The notes under the pieces were generated by a model. It did not search any database. It was not told where the DNA came from and saw nothing but the letters and a program-made list of their open reading frames with translations. Shown here one piece after another: positions 1 through 7,689 of a stretch of DNA of 64,000 nt. Every line of letters begins with the position of its first letter. Position 1 is the first letter of the stretch. A program made the position numbers and the translations under genes. The DNA comes from Thiothrix lacustris DSM 21227. Lineage in GTDB: Bacteria > Pseudomonadota > Gammaproteobacteria > Thiotrichales > Thiotrichaceae. Location of the stretch: positions 1 to 64,000 of the forward strand of contig NZ_KK211258.1 in assembly GCF_000621325.1 (NCBI RefSeq), in the 5' to 3' direction.

Positions 1-95
1 AGTCTTGAAGTCTTGAAGTCTTGAAGTCTTGAAGTCTTGAAGTCTTGAAGTCTTGAAGTCTTGAAGTCTTGAAGTCTTGAAGTCTTGAAGTCTTG
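1..95. repeat. Octamer tandem array (AGTCTTGA)n, cut by the window edge
   Basis: Eleven perfect copies of AGTCTTGA fill positions 1-88 and a partial copy runs to 95. The array continues leftwards out of the window, so its true length is unknown. It lies in the 3' part of a minus-strand nucleotidyltransferase gene. Because 8 is not a multiple of 3, the array cycles through all frames and reads as a 24-bp/8-residue period LQDFKTSR without stops. The unique coding sequence just before it already contains about two octamers (codons for Leu-Gln-Asp-Phe-Lys), which is a natural seed for replication slippage. Confidence 0.97.
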
Positions 96-461
96 GAGGC
101 TGATGACATGAACAGTCACGCCGCCATAAGCTACGTCCAAACGTTGTGTATAGCTATCGGCAAACTCCACGCCGTCAGGTTGTGTAAGCAAATCAATACG
201 CAATGGTGGGTAGCCAAGCTGGATCACATTACCGAGTTTGGTAAAATCTTCAGTTGTCAGATCAAGCTCGCCAAAACCGAAATCTTCTAATACTGCCATG
301 ACTTTTGCAGCATTTTCCTCATCAGGCTTGACCCAAATATCCATATCGCCGGTATAACGCGGATGCCCATGGATGGCGAGTGCGTAACCGCCGACAAGCA
401 GATACTCAACCGCGTGATTGTTGAGTAACTCGATAAACTCTTTGAAGTCGCGTTGGAACAT
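1..461 (-). CDS. Nucleotidyltransferase of the AbiEii/MNT-like fold, 3' end replaced or extended by an octamer repeat (partial)
   Basis: Read on the minus strand from the ATG at 461 the frame stays open to the window edge. The first 118 codons give a typical small nucleotidyltransferase: a start like MFQRDFKEFIELLN, the motif LLVGGYALAIHG (about residues 21-32), then the acidic pair in GDMDIWV (about 38-44), and later the family-like stretch QLGYPPLRIDLLTQ. From about residue 120 the protein becomes repeats of LQDFKTSR encoded by the octamer array, where relatives (from memory) continue to a conserved Asp-rich tail. The start overlaps the end of the upstream small gene by 56 nt. Relatives with a small partner are often described as toxin-antitoxin-like or of unknown role. 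Activity here is doubtful if the C-terminal end is lost. Confidence 0.75.
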   Translation of the reverse strand, partial: MFQRDFKEFIELLNNHAVEYLLVGGYALAIHGHPRYTGDMDIWVKPDEENAAKVMAVLEDFGFGELDLTTEDFTKLGNVIQLGYPPLRIDLLTQPDGVEFADSYTQRLDVAYGGVTVHVISLQDFKTSRLQDFKTSRLQDFKTSRLQDFKTSR

Positions 462-630
462 CGGTACGGAAGCTCAGGTAGGATTGACGAAGCATTTCAA
501 CAGCATCCAGACGTTCAGCGATAGGTCGCGAAATCCAATATTGGTAGTCGGATGGTTGATCTAGGTTGGTGGTGACACGCACCACCTTCCTGATCATATG
601 GAGTTCGCTGGTTGCTGGAATATCTGCCAT
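406..630 (-). CDS. Small partner protein of the nucleotidyltransferase (74 aa)
   Basis: A 74-residue protein with the core RKVVRVTTNLDQPSDYQYW, then SRPIAERLDAVEMLRQSY and RLQRVYRV near the end. I recognise this pattern as a short conserved protein usually found directly upstream of nucleotidyltransferase genes like the one that follows. Its function is not established; it may be an antitoxin-like or accessory subunit. Its last 56 nt are shared with the start of the downstream gene in another frame, and both frames look conserved (RLQRVYR here, RDFKEFIE there). No clear Shine-Dalgarno precedes Met1; Met12 (position 597) is an alternative start. Confidence 0.65.
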   Translation of the reverse strand: MADIPATSELHMIRKVVRVTTNLDQPSDYQYWISRPIAERLDAVEMLRQSYLSFRTDVPTRLQRVYRVTQQSRG

Positions 631-676
631 TAGTGGGTGCTGTGGGTAGTGAAGTTATGCTCGATTATAGCATTCC

Positions 677-1909
677 TCACCCCTTCACACACAGCACCTG
701 CTTCAACGTATGCATAATCTCCACCAAATCGCTCTGCGCTTCCATCACCTTCTCAATCGGCTTGTAAGCCGACGGTGTTTCGTCGATCACGCTGGCATCG
801 GTACGGCATTCCACCCCAGCGACGGCGCGTTTATGCTCATCCAGCGACACGCGGCGTTTCGCTTCAGTCCGTGACATCACGCGCCCCGCGCCGTGGCTGC
901 AACTGCAAAAGCTTTCGGCGTTACCCAAGCCGCGCACGATGTAAGACTTCGCCCCCATGCTGCCGGGGATGATGCCCATTTCGCCCGCCCGCGCACTCAC
1001 CGCGCCTTTGCGTGTTACCCACACATCCTGCCCGTAATGGTGTTCCTTGCGGATGTAGTTGTGGTGGCAATTCACCGCTTCAACATCGGCAGAAAACGGT
1101 TTCGGCAATACCTCGCGGATCGCTTGCAAGGTACGCGCCATCATCACTTCGCGGTTGGCTTGCGCGAAATCCTGCGCCCACGCCACCGCTTCGACGTAAT
1201 CGCGGAAATGCTCGCTACCTTCGGGGATATAAGCCAAATCCTTGTCCGGCAGGTGGATGAAATAGCGTTCCATATCCCTTTTCGCCTGCGCGATGAAGTG
1301 CGTGCCGATCTTGTTACCGACCCCGCGTGAACCGCTATGCAGCATCACCCACACGCTCTGGGTTTCGTCCAGACACACCTCGATGAAATGGTTGCCGGTT
1401 CCCAGCGTTCCCAAGTGGCTCAGGTTATTGGTGTTTTTCAGGAACGGGTGCTTTTCGCACAAACGCTGGAAACCGTCGCTCAAGGTCAGCCATTTATTCA
1501 GCACATCATCGGGCGCATCACCCCAGCTTCCGGGGTCACGTTGACCGCGCAAGTTTTCACCGCGCCCGTGCGGCACACGGCGTTCGATCTGGCTGCGCAT
1601 CGCCTCCAGTGAATCGGGCAAATCGCTGGCTTTCAAGGTGGTTTTCGCCGCCATCATCCCGCAACCCAAATCCACACCGACCGCCGCCGGAATCACCGCG
1701 CCAAGGGTTGGAATCACGCTGCCGATGGTCGCGCCCTTTCCCAGATGCACGTCGGGCATCACCGCAATCCATTGGTGGATGAAGGGCATCTTTGCCATGT
1801 TCAGCACTTGCTGTTTGGAATTGGCATCGAAGGGTACGCCTTTTGTCCACGATTTAACGGGGGCGTGACCTGCTTCGTGGAGGACTTCGTAGTTGCCGGT
1901 AGTGGTCAT
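677..1909 (-). CDS. rtcB: RtcB 3'-phosphate RNA ligase
   Basis: 410-residue RNA-splicing ligase that joins 2',3'-cyclic phosphate or 3'-phosphate ends to 5'-OH ends with GTP and Mn2+. The chosen ATG at 1909 has AGGA 7 nt upstream and gives the length of the E. coli enzyme; a longer in-frame start at 2020 would run through the promoter region. Visible family motifs include MPDVHLGKGATIGSV, GVDLGCGMMA with the metal-binding Cys, GTLGTGNHFIEV, HSGSRGVGN, and the guanylylation-site region with SHGAGR towards the C-terminus. It is divergent from rtcR and sits behind a sigma-54 promoter. No rtcA cyclase gene is adjacent, unlike E. coli. Confidence 0.96.
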   Translation of the reverse strand: MTTTGNYEVLHEAGHAPVKSWTKGVPFDANSKQQVLNMAKMPFIHQWIAVMPDVHLGKGATIGSVIPTLGAVIPAAVGVDLGCGMMAAKTTLKASDLPDSLEAMRSQIERRVPHGRGENLRGQRDPGSWGDAPDDVLNKWLTLSDGFQRLCEKHPFLKNTNNLSHLGTLGTGNHFIEVCLDETQSVWVMLHSGSRGVGNKIGTHFIAQAKRDMERYFIHLPDKDLAYIPEGSEHFRDYVEAVAWAQDFAQANREVMMARTLQAIREVLPKPFSADVEAVNCHHNYIRKEHHYGQDVWVTRKGAVSARAGEMGIIPGSMGAKSYIVRGLGNAESFCSCSHGAGRVMSRTEAKRRVSLDEHKRAVAGVECRTDASVIDETPSAYKPIEKVMEAQSDLVEIMHTLKQVLCVKG

Positions 1910-1953
1910 AGTGTTTTCCTTGTTGCATTTCTCGTTGTTTGGGTTTTGGAGAA

Positions 1954-1970
1954 GGCGTATTGCATACGCC
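1954..1970. repeat. GGCGTAT-TGC-ATACGCC palindrome in the predicted rtcB leader
   Basis: Two 7-bp arms around a 3-nt centre, one copy of the dispersed element that also occurs after rho and inside nadE and tmcA. Here it lies between the sigma-54 site (1987-2002) and the rtcB start (1909), so the transcript should carry it as a hairpin in the 5' leader. Flanking bases (CTCTTC on one side, GAA on the other) match other copies. An effect on rtcB expression is possible but not shown. Confidence 0.85.
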
Positions 1971-1986
1971 CTCTTCGGCTGATTAA

Positions 1987-2002
1987 AGCAATAGCTATGC
2001 CA
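1987..2002 (-). promoter_or_regulatory. Sigma-54 promoter of rtcB
   Basis: On the minus strand the sequence is TGGCATAGCTATTGCT, which matches the -24/-12 consensus TGGCAYRNNNNTTGCW at every defined position. It points towards rtcB, about 78 bp upstream of its ATG, and the divergent gene encodes the sigma-54 activator RtcR. This is the arrangement known for the E. coli rtc operon. Transcription would start near 1976. The AT-rich stretch between 2010 and 2110 is the likely place for RtcR and IHF contacts, but I could not define an activator site. Confidence 0.88.
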
Positions 2003-2118
2003 AGATAAGAATTTTCTCATTAAGTAATTGTAAAATTTGAAAAAAACGAATTATTCTGATTTGGCCGTGATGTTTTGCTAAACTGTAAATCTATCCAAAA
2101 AAATAAAGAAATATCCAA

Positions 2119-3678
2119 ATGAATAATATTGTCATCGGCATCCTCGGCTCGCGCCTTGACCACCAAGGCTTAGGCAAACGTCGCCATTCACGCTGGCGGC
2201 CTTCCATCGGCATCCTCATGCATCCCGCATTTCCGGTGGACGAGTTCGTGCTGATCCACCACGCCGATGAGGCTGAGTTAGCGGGTCTTACGCTGCGTGA
2301 TATGCGCGAACTTTTGCCCAACATACGCCTGACGGCCTACGTGGTCGACTACGCTAATCCGTGGGATTTCGGCGAAGTTTACAGCCAGCTTCACGCATTC
2401 ACCCGCCAGCAGCGTTTCGACCCGGAGCAAAACAACTACTACGTGCACATCACCACCGGCACGCACGTCGCGCAAATCTGCCTGTTCCTGCTCACCGAAG
2501 CGAACTACATTCCTGGCAAGCTGTTGCAAACCTCGCCGAGTGCAGAGGGCGTGCAAGGCAAGCTGCAAATCATCGACCTCGACCTGTCTCGCTACGACCA
2601 GATTGCCAGCCGCTTTGCCCGCGAAGCACAAGAAGGCATCGCCTACCTGAAAAGCGGCATCGAAACCCGCAACGCCGCCTTCAACAGCTTGATTGCACAA
2701 CTCGAACAAGTGTCGATCCGCTCCTCTGCGCCGATCTTGCTCACTGGCCCCACAGGTGCGGGCAAATCACGCCTCGCCAAACGCATTTTCGAGCTGAAAA
2801 AGCAGCGCGGGCAGGTCAGCGGCAAATTGGTGGAAGTGAATTGCGCCACCTTGCGCGGCGACAACGCCATGTCAGCCCTGTTCGGGCATGTGAAAGGCGC
2901 TTTTACCGGCGCACTGACCGCCCGCACCGGCCTGCTACGCGAAGCCGACAAAGGCTTGCTGTTTCTGGATGAAATCGGCGAATTGGGGCTGGATGAACAG
3001 GCGATGCTGTTACGCGCCATCGAAGACAAAGTATTCACCCCCTTCGGCAGCGACCGCGAAACCAGCAGCGATTTCCAGCTCATTGCCGGAACCAACCGCG
3101 ACCTGTTCAAGCGGGTGCGCGAGGGCAAATTCCGCGAAGACCTGCTGGCACGTATCAACCTGTGGACGTATGAATTGCCCGGCCTCCAACACCGCCTCGA
3201 AGATCTGGAAGCCAATATCGAATACGAACTCCAGCAATTCACCCGCAAGGTCGGGCACAAAGTCAGCTTCAACAAGGCGGCGCGGGAACAATACTTGGCG
3301 TTTGCACATTCACCACGAGCGACTTGGCGGGCGAATTTCCGCGACCTCAATTCCAGCATCACCCGCATGGCGACGCTGGCGAATGGCGGGCGCATTACCG
3401 AAGAAGGTGTGACCGGGGAAATCCAGCGCCTGCGTTACGACTGGGGTAGTTTCCAACAGGAAACGCCACCGGCGGACGAGGTGCTGGAAGGCATCGACCA
3501 TTTCGACCGGGTGCAATTGGCGGAAGTGCTGCGGGTTTGCCGTGCCAGCAAAAGTTTGGCGGAAGCGGGGCGCACCCTGTTTAACATCAGCCGTACCCAA
3601 CGAGCCAGCAACAATGATTCGCACCGCTTGCGGGTTTACCTGCAAAAGTTCGGGTTGAGTTTCGCTGATTTGGCGTAG
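2119..3678 (+). CDS. rtcR: RtcR, sigma-54-dependent activator of the RNA repair genes
   Basis: 519 residues. The N-terminal part (about 1-185) is a CARF-like ligand domain, with the conserved stretch NPWDFGEVYSQLHAF followed by YYVHITTGTHVAQICLFLL. A AAA+ sigma-54 interaction domain follows: Walker A GPTGAGKS at 210-217, the sigma-54 contact motif GAFTGA at 260-265, and LLFLDEIGELG as Walker B. The C-terminal region (about 465-519) is probably the DNA-binding helix-turn-helix. In E. coli, RtcR responds to RNA-damage-derived ligands and switches on rtcBA. Here it is transcribed away from rtcB across a shared 209-bp region. Confidence 0.95.
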   Translation: MNNIVIGILGSRLDHQGLGKRRHSRWRPSIGILMHPAFPVDEFVLIHHADEAELAGLTLRDMRELLPNIRLTAYVVDYANPWDFGEVYSQLHAFTRQQRFDPEQNNYYVHITTGTHVAQICLFLLTEANYIPGKLLQTSPSAEGVQGKLQIIDLDLSRYDQIASRFAREAQEGIAYLKSGIETRNAAFNSLIAQLEQVSIRSSAPILLTGPTGAGKSRLAKRIFELKKQRGQVSGKLVEVNCATLRGDNAMSALFGHVKGAFTGALTARTGLLREADKGLLFLDEIGELGLDEQAMLLRAIEDKVFTPFGSDRETSSDFQLIAGTNRDLFKRVREGKFREDLLARINLWTYELPGLQHRLEDLEANIEYELQQFTRKVGHKVSFNKAAREQYLAFAHSPRATWRANFRDLNSSITRMATLANGGRITEEGVTGEIQRLRYDWGSFQQETPPADEVLEGIDHFDRVQLAEVLRVCRASKSLAEAGRTLFNISRTQRASNNDSHRLRVYLQKFGLSFADLA

Positions 3679-3731
3679 GTATAGAATGTGCGTGGTATCT
3701 TTCCAAGCCAGATTCAAGCGAGGATTTAAAA

Positions 3732-4442
3732 ATGACAGTGTTTACCATTACCGGGGAAGTTGATCCCTTTTTGCACGTTTCCATGCAGCAAGGCGACAAG
3801 ATTTATTGCGAATCGGGCGCAATGGTGATGATGGAGGCCAATCTGGAGCTAAAAGGACGTATGACCGGGGGGCTGGGGAGCGCCTTGATGCGGCGTTTTA
3901 CCAACGGTGAGTCTTTGTTCCAGCAACATATCGAGGCGGTGCGGGGTGACGGTGATTGCCTGTTATCCCCGGCTTTACCGGGCGGCATGGAAGTGATCGA
4001 GGTGGGTAGCACCCAGTACTTGCTCAATGATGGCGCGTTTGTCGCCGCCACTTCCGGCACGGAAATGAAAGTGCGTACCCAAAATCTGGGCAATGCCTTG
4101 TTCGCGCAATCTGGCGGCTTTTTCGTGATGGAAACTGCCGGGAAGGGTCAAGTGGTGGTGTCGGGTTTTGGTTCGATGTTCTCGCTGGATGTGGAGCCGG
4201 ACAAAGACCTTATTATCGACAATTCCCATGTGGTGTGTTGGGACAGCACCTTGCGTTATGAGTTGTCGGTAACGACCAGCAGTTCAGGCAGCGGGCTGGG
4301 CGGCATGTTAGGTAATCTCGTCAACAGCGCCACCAGCGGTGAAGGTATCGTGTTACGTTTCAGCGGGCGCGGTAAAGTGTTTGTGTGTTCGCGTAACCCT
4401 GCGGCCTTCGCCAAGTTGGTGAGTAAGGGGATGACGGCGTGA
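3732..4442 (+). CDS. TIGR00266/AIM24 family protein
   Basis: 236 residues with the family pattern: FLHVSMQQGDKIYCESGAM near the N-terminus, glycine-rich beta strands, TQYLLNDGAFVAAT in the middle and VVCWDSTLRYEL followed by a Gly/Ser-rich segment. Homologues are related to yeast mitochondrial AIM24 and form a beta-rich fold; the bacterial role is unknown. There is no signal peptide. It starts 54 bp after rtcR on the same strand and could be cotranscribed with it, though no functional link is known. Confidence 0.85.
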   Translation: MTVFTITGEVDPFLHVSMQQGDKIYCESGAMVMMEANLELKGRMTGGLGSALMRRFTNGESLFQQHIEAVRGDGDCLLSPALPGGMEVIEVGSTQYLLNDGAFVAATSGTEMKVRTQNLGNALFAQSGGFFVMETAGKGQVVVSGFGSMFSLDVEPDKDLIIDNSHVVCWDSTLRYELSVTTSSSGSGLGGMLGNLVNSATSGEGIVLRFSGRGKVFVCSRNPAAFAKLVSKGMTA

Positions 4443-4455
4443 TACGGTAGTTTCA

Positions 4456-4484
4456 TTGGGGCAGGGGGCAGAAAACGCTATACT
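4456..4484 (+). promoter_or_regulatory. Possible sigma-70 promoter of polA
   Basis: TTGGGG at 4456-4461 and TATACT at 4479-4484 are separated by exactly 17 nt and lie 30 bp upstream of the polA ATG. The -10 hexamer is close to consensus and the -35 is moderate. This is a pattern match only. Confidence 0.45.
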
Positions 4485-4513
4485 CAGGCTTTTACACAGT
4501 TTGGCCTTGCCCC

Positions 4514-7276
4514 ATGCCTAATCACACCTCCAAGCCACTTGTCCTCGTCGACGGTTCTTCCTACCTGTTCCGCGCTTTTCATGCGCTGCCGCCGCTGACC
4601 AATTCGCACGGCGAACCCACCGGCGCCATGCACGGCGTCCTCAATATGCTCGACAAGCTGCGTAAGGATTACGACCCCGAACACATGGCGGTGATTTTCG
4701 ATGCGCCGGGCAAGACCTTCCGCGACGACATGTTCCCCGACTACAAGGCGAATCGCCCGCCGATGCCGGATGACTTGCGTGGTCAGATCGAACCCTTGCT
4801 GGACATTATCAAGGCGCAAGGCTACCCGTTGCTGATCATCCCCGACGTGGAAGCCGACGATGTGATCGGCACACTGGCGCAGGAATACGCTGGCAAAGTG
4901 ATCATTTCCACCGGCGACAAGGATATGGCGCAACTGGTCGACGCACGTGTCCACCTGATCAACACCATGAGCGGCCTGTATTCCGACCCGGCGGGCGTGG
5001 TGGAAAAGTTTGGCGTTGCCCCGGAACGCATCCGCGATTACCTCACCCTGATCGGCGACACCGTGGATAACGTGCCCGGCGTCAACAAGGTCGGCCCCAA
5101 AACAGCGGTGAAGTGGCTGGCTGAATACGGCTCGCTGGAAAACATCATGGCACACGCCGACGAATTCAAAGGCAAAGTCGGCGAATACCTGCGCGAAGCA
5201 CTCGCACATTTGCCGCTTTCCTACGAACTGGTGACGATCAAATGCGACGTGGCGCTGGACTGTTCGCCGGAAGCGCTGACGTTTACGCCGCCGGATGTGG
5301 ACAAGCTGCACGCGTTGTATGAGCGTTATGAATTTCGGACGCGCTTGGCGGGGTTGGGGAAAGAAACCCCTCCCAACCTCCCCTTATCAGGGGAGGAGCA
5401 AGAAGGTGGTGCTTCCGGTTCTCCCCCTGATAAGGGGGAGTTAGAGGGGGTTTCTTCCGCCGAAGGCGTTTCTTACCAAACTATCCTCACCCAAGCCGAC
5501 CTCGACACCTGGCTCCAACGCCTGCAAGCCGCCGCCGAATTCGCCTTCGACACCGAAACCACCAGCCTCGATTACATGGAGGCGCAAATCGTCGGTGTCT
5601 CCTTCGCGATCAACGCGGGTGAAGCGGCTTACTTGCCGTTGGCGCACGATTACCTCGGCGCACCGCCGCAGCTTGACCGCGACGCTACCCTTGCCCAACT
5701 CAAGCCGCTGCTGGAAGACCCGGCCTTACGCAAAATCGGTCAGAACCTGAAATACGACCGCAGCGTGCTGCTCAACCACGGTATCGAACTGCGCGGCATT
5801 GCCCACGACACCATGCTCGAATCCTACGTGCTGGATTCCACCGCTAACCGTCACGACATGGATACGTTGTGCGCAAAATACCTCAACCATACCAATATCA
5901 GTTTCATCGACATTGCAGGCAAGGGCAAAAACCAGCTTACCTTTAACCAGATTGCGCTGGAACAGGCGACCCCTTACGCCGCCGAAGATGCTGACATGAC
6001 CCTGCAACTGCACCAGCATTTCTGGCCACAACTGCAAGCCCTCGACGCTCAGCGTAAGCTGTATGAGGAGGTGGAAGTGCCGCTGGTGAGCGTGCTGTCC
6101 AGCATCGAACGCAACGGCGTGAAAGTCGACGCCACCATGCTCGCCAAACAGAGCAAGGAACTGGAAACGCGGATGCAGGAGGTGGTGAAACAAGCCTATG
6201 CCGCTGCTGATCAGGAATTCAATCTGGCTTCGCCCAAGCAATTGGGGGAAATCCTCTACACCAAACTCGGCCTGCACGCACCGCGCAAAACCCCCAAGGG
6301 GCAGCCTTCCACCGCTGAAGATGTGCTGGAAGAACTGGCAGCGCAAGGGCATGAACTGCCGACCCTGATCCTTGAGCATCGCGGTTTGGCGAAACTTAAA
6401 TCCACCTACACCGATAAACTGCCGGAACAGATCAACCCGCGTACCGGGCGGGTGCATACCTCCTACCATCAGGCGGTGGCGTCGACCGGGCGGTTGTCTT
6501 CCAGCGATCCGAATTTGCAGAACATCCCGATTCGTACTGAAGAGGGGCGGCGTATTCGTCAGGCGTTCATCGCGGACACAGGCAACAAACTGCTGGCGGT
6601 GGACTATTCGCAGATCGAATTGCGCATTATGGCGCACCTTTCCGGCGACAAGGGCTTGTTGGATGCGTTTGCGCATGGGCTGGACGTGCATCGTGCCACG
6701 GCGGCAGAAGTGTTTGGCACGCCATTGGCTGAAGTCAGCATTGAACAGCGCCGCGCCGCCAAAGCGATCAATTTCGGGCTGATTTACGGCATGTCCGCTT
6801 TCGGCCTCGCCAAACAACTCGGGGTTGATCGGCGTGATGCGCAGGATTACGTCAATCTGTATTTCGCCCGCTACCCCGGTGTTAAGCAGTACATGGACGA
6901 CACTCGCGAACAGGCGCGTGCACAGGGTTACGTCGAAACCCTGTTCGGTCGCCGCCTGTTCCTGCCCGACATCCAGTCCAAAAACGCCGCCACCCGCCAA
7001 TATGCGGAACGCACCGCTATCAACGCGCCGATGCAGGGCACGGCTGCCGACATTATCAAGAAAGCCATGATTGCGGTGGCTGCATGGTTACGTGACAGCG
7101 GCTTGCAAACCCGCATGATCATGCAGGTGCATGACGAACTGGTGTTTGAAGTGCCGGAAGCCGAGCTGGAGACTGTGCGGGCGCAAGTCACTGCACTGAT
7201 GACGGGGGCGGTGACGCTGGATGTGCCTTTGGTGGTGGATAGCGGGGTGGGGGATAACTGGGATGAGGCGCATTAA
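4514..7276 (+). CDS. polA: DNA polymerase I, with an extra repeat-derived linker
   Basis: 920-residue DNA polymerase I for Okazaki fragment processing and repair synthesis. Domains in order: 5'-3' exonuclease (about 1-280; LVDGSSYLFRAFHALP, TGDKDMAQL), 3'-5' exonuclease (about 325-520; DTETTSLD with D346 and E348), and the family A polymerase domain (about 535-920; RTGRVHTSYHQ, DYSQIELRI, and QVHDELVFE near the end). All proofreading and polymerase carboxylates appear intact. Residues about 284-314 are encoded by a 91-bp fold-back repeat placed exactly in the linker between the two nuclease domains; this peptide is rich in Gly, Pro, Glu and Ser and should be disordered. Confidence 0.98.
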   Translation: MPNHTSKPLVLVDGSSYLFRAFHALPPLTNSHGEPTGAMHGVLNMLDKLRKDYDPEHMAVIFDAPGKTFRDDMFPDYKANRPPMPDDLRGQIEPLLDIIKAQGYPLLIIPDVEADDVIGTLAQEYAGKVIISTGDKDMAQLVDARVHLINTMSGLYSDPAGVVEKFGVAPERIRDYLTLIGDTVDNVPGVNKVGPKTAVKWLAEYGSLENIMAHADEFKGKVGEYLREALAHLPLSYELVTIKCDVALDCSPEALTFTPPDVDKLHALYERYEFRTRLAGLGKETPPNLPLSGEEQEGGASGSPPDKGELEGVSSAEGVSYQTILTQADLDTWLQRLQAAAEFAFDTETTSLDYMEAQIVGVSFAINAGEAAYLPLAHDYLGAPPQLDRDATLAQLKPLLEDPALRKIGQNLKYDRSVLLNHGIELRGIAHDTMLESYVLDSTANRHDMDTLCAKYLNHTNISFIDIAGKGKNQLTFNQIALEQATPYAAEDADMTLQLHQHFWPQLQALDAQRKLYEEVEVPLVSVLSSIERNGVKVDATMLAKQSKELETRMQEVVKQAYAAADQEFNLASPKQLGEILYTKLGLHAPRKTPKGQPSTAEDVLEELAAQGHELPTLILEHRGLAKLKSTYTDKLPEQINPRTGRVHTSYHQAVASTGRLSSSDPNLQNIPIRTEEGRRIRQAFIADTGNKLLAVDYSQIELRIMAHLSGDKGLLDAFAHGLDVHRATAAEVFGTPLAEVSIEQRRAAKAINFGLIYGMSAFGLAKQLGVDRRDAQDYVNLYFARYPGVKQYMDDTREQARAQGYVETLFGRRLFLPDIQSKNAATRQYAERTAINAPMQGTAADIIKKAMIAVAAWLRDSGLQTRMIMQVHDELVFEVPEAELETVRAQVTALMTGAVTLDVPLVVDSGVGDNWDEAH
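5363..5453 (+). repeat. 91-bp fold-back repeat inserted in frame in polA
   Basis: The element begins GAAACCCCTC and ends GAGGGGGTTTC, so its ends are inverted copies. Inside are two hairpins that are near reverse complements: CTCCCCTTATCAGGGGAG at 5379-5396 and CTCCCCCTGATAAGGGGGAG at 5421-5440. It looks like a MITE-like or REP-like element that inserted into polA and kept the frame open. No transposase is nearby, so mobility would depend on an enzyme elsewhere. Confidence 0.85.
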
Positions 7277-7373
7277 CGAGCGCCCCTTGCCCAGAGTGAA
7301 TATTGACACCGGTAGGCGCTTTGTCAGTACAATACCCGATGAAATTACTAGGCAATTTGAGGAGACCTAAACC

Positions 7374-7673
7374 ATGAGTACTGAAATTCCCGGACGTGAC
7401 GGCGACGGCTACCTGTTGAGCATGGATGACTGGACACCCGAAATCGGCAAGGCAATGGCTGAAGCCGATGGCGTAGAATTGACGGATGCTAAGTGGGATC
7501 AAATCCTGAAAGCCCGTGAATATTACGACGACCAAGCGGTTGTTCCACCGATCCGCAAGTTCTCCAAATTCATCAATATGGATCAGAAAGAGCTGTTCGC
7601 CCAGTGGAAAACCGGGCCAATGAAGCCGATCACCAAATACGGCGGCCTGCCAAAACCCACTGGCTGCGTGTAA
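7374..7673 (+). CDS. tusE: TusE/DsrC family sulfur-carrier protein with a single C-terminal cysteine
   Basis: 99 residues ending GLPKPTGCV, the hallmark C-terminus of the DsrC/TusE/DsvC family, whose penultimate Cys carries persulfide sulfur. Dissimilatory DsrC proteins have a second Cys about ten residues earlier; here that position is Thr/Lys (ITKYGGLPK), so this copy fits TusE-type transfer to tRNA 2-thiouridine synthesis rather than sulfite reductase work. A DsrC paralogue with both cysteines may exist elsewhere in a sulfur oxidiser. The ATG follows GAGGAG. Upstream, TTGACA (7303) and TACAAT (7328) could be a promoter, although their 19-nt spacing is long. A stem at 7681-7712 lies between this gene and the convergent flavoprotein gene. 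Confidence 0.9.
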   Translation: MSTEIPGRDGDGYLLSMDDWTPEIGKAMAEADGVELTDAKWDQILKAREYYDDQAVVPPIRKFSKFINMDQKELFAQWKTGPMKPITKYGGLPKPTGCV

Positions 7674-7689
7674 GGGCACGGGTGCGGGG

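Noticed and set aside
1-95. CRISPR array
   Set aside because: The unit is 8 bp without spacers, so it is a simple tandem repeat.
4484-5311. Long minus-strand open frame opposite polA
   Set aside because: Shadow of the strongly conserved polA coding strand; composition is His/Gln/Arg-rich as expected for an antisense frame.
5726-7000. 424-codon minus-strand frame opposite the polA polymerase domain
   Set aside because: Antisense shadow of a clear family A polymerase; no family resemblance of its own.
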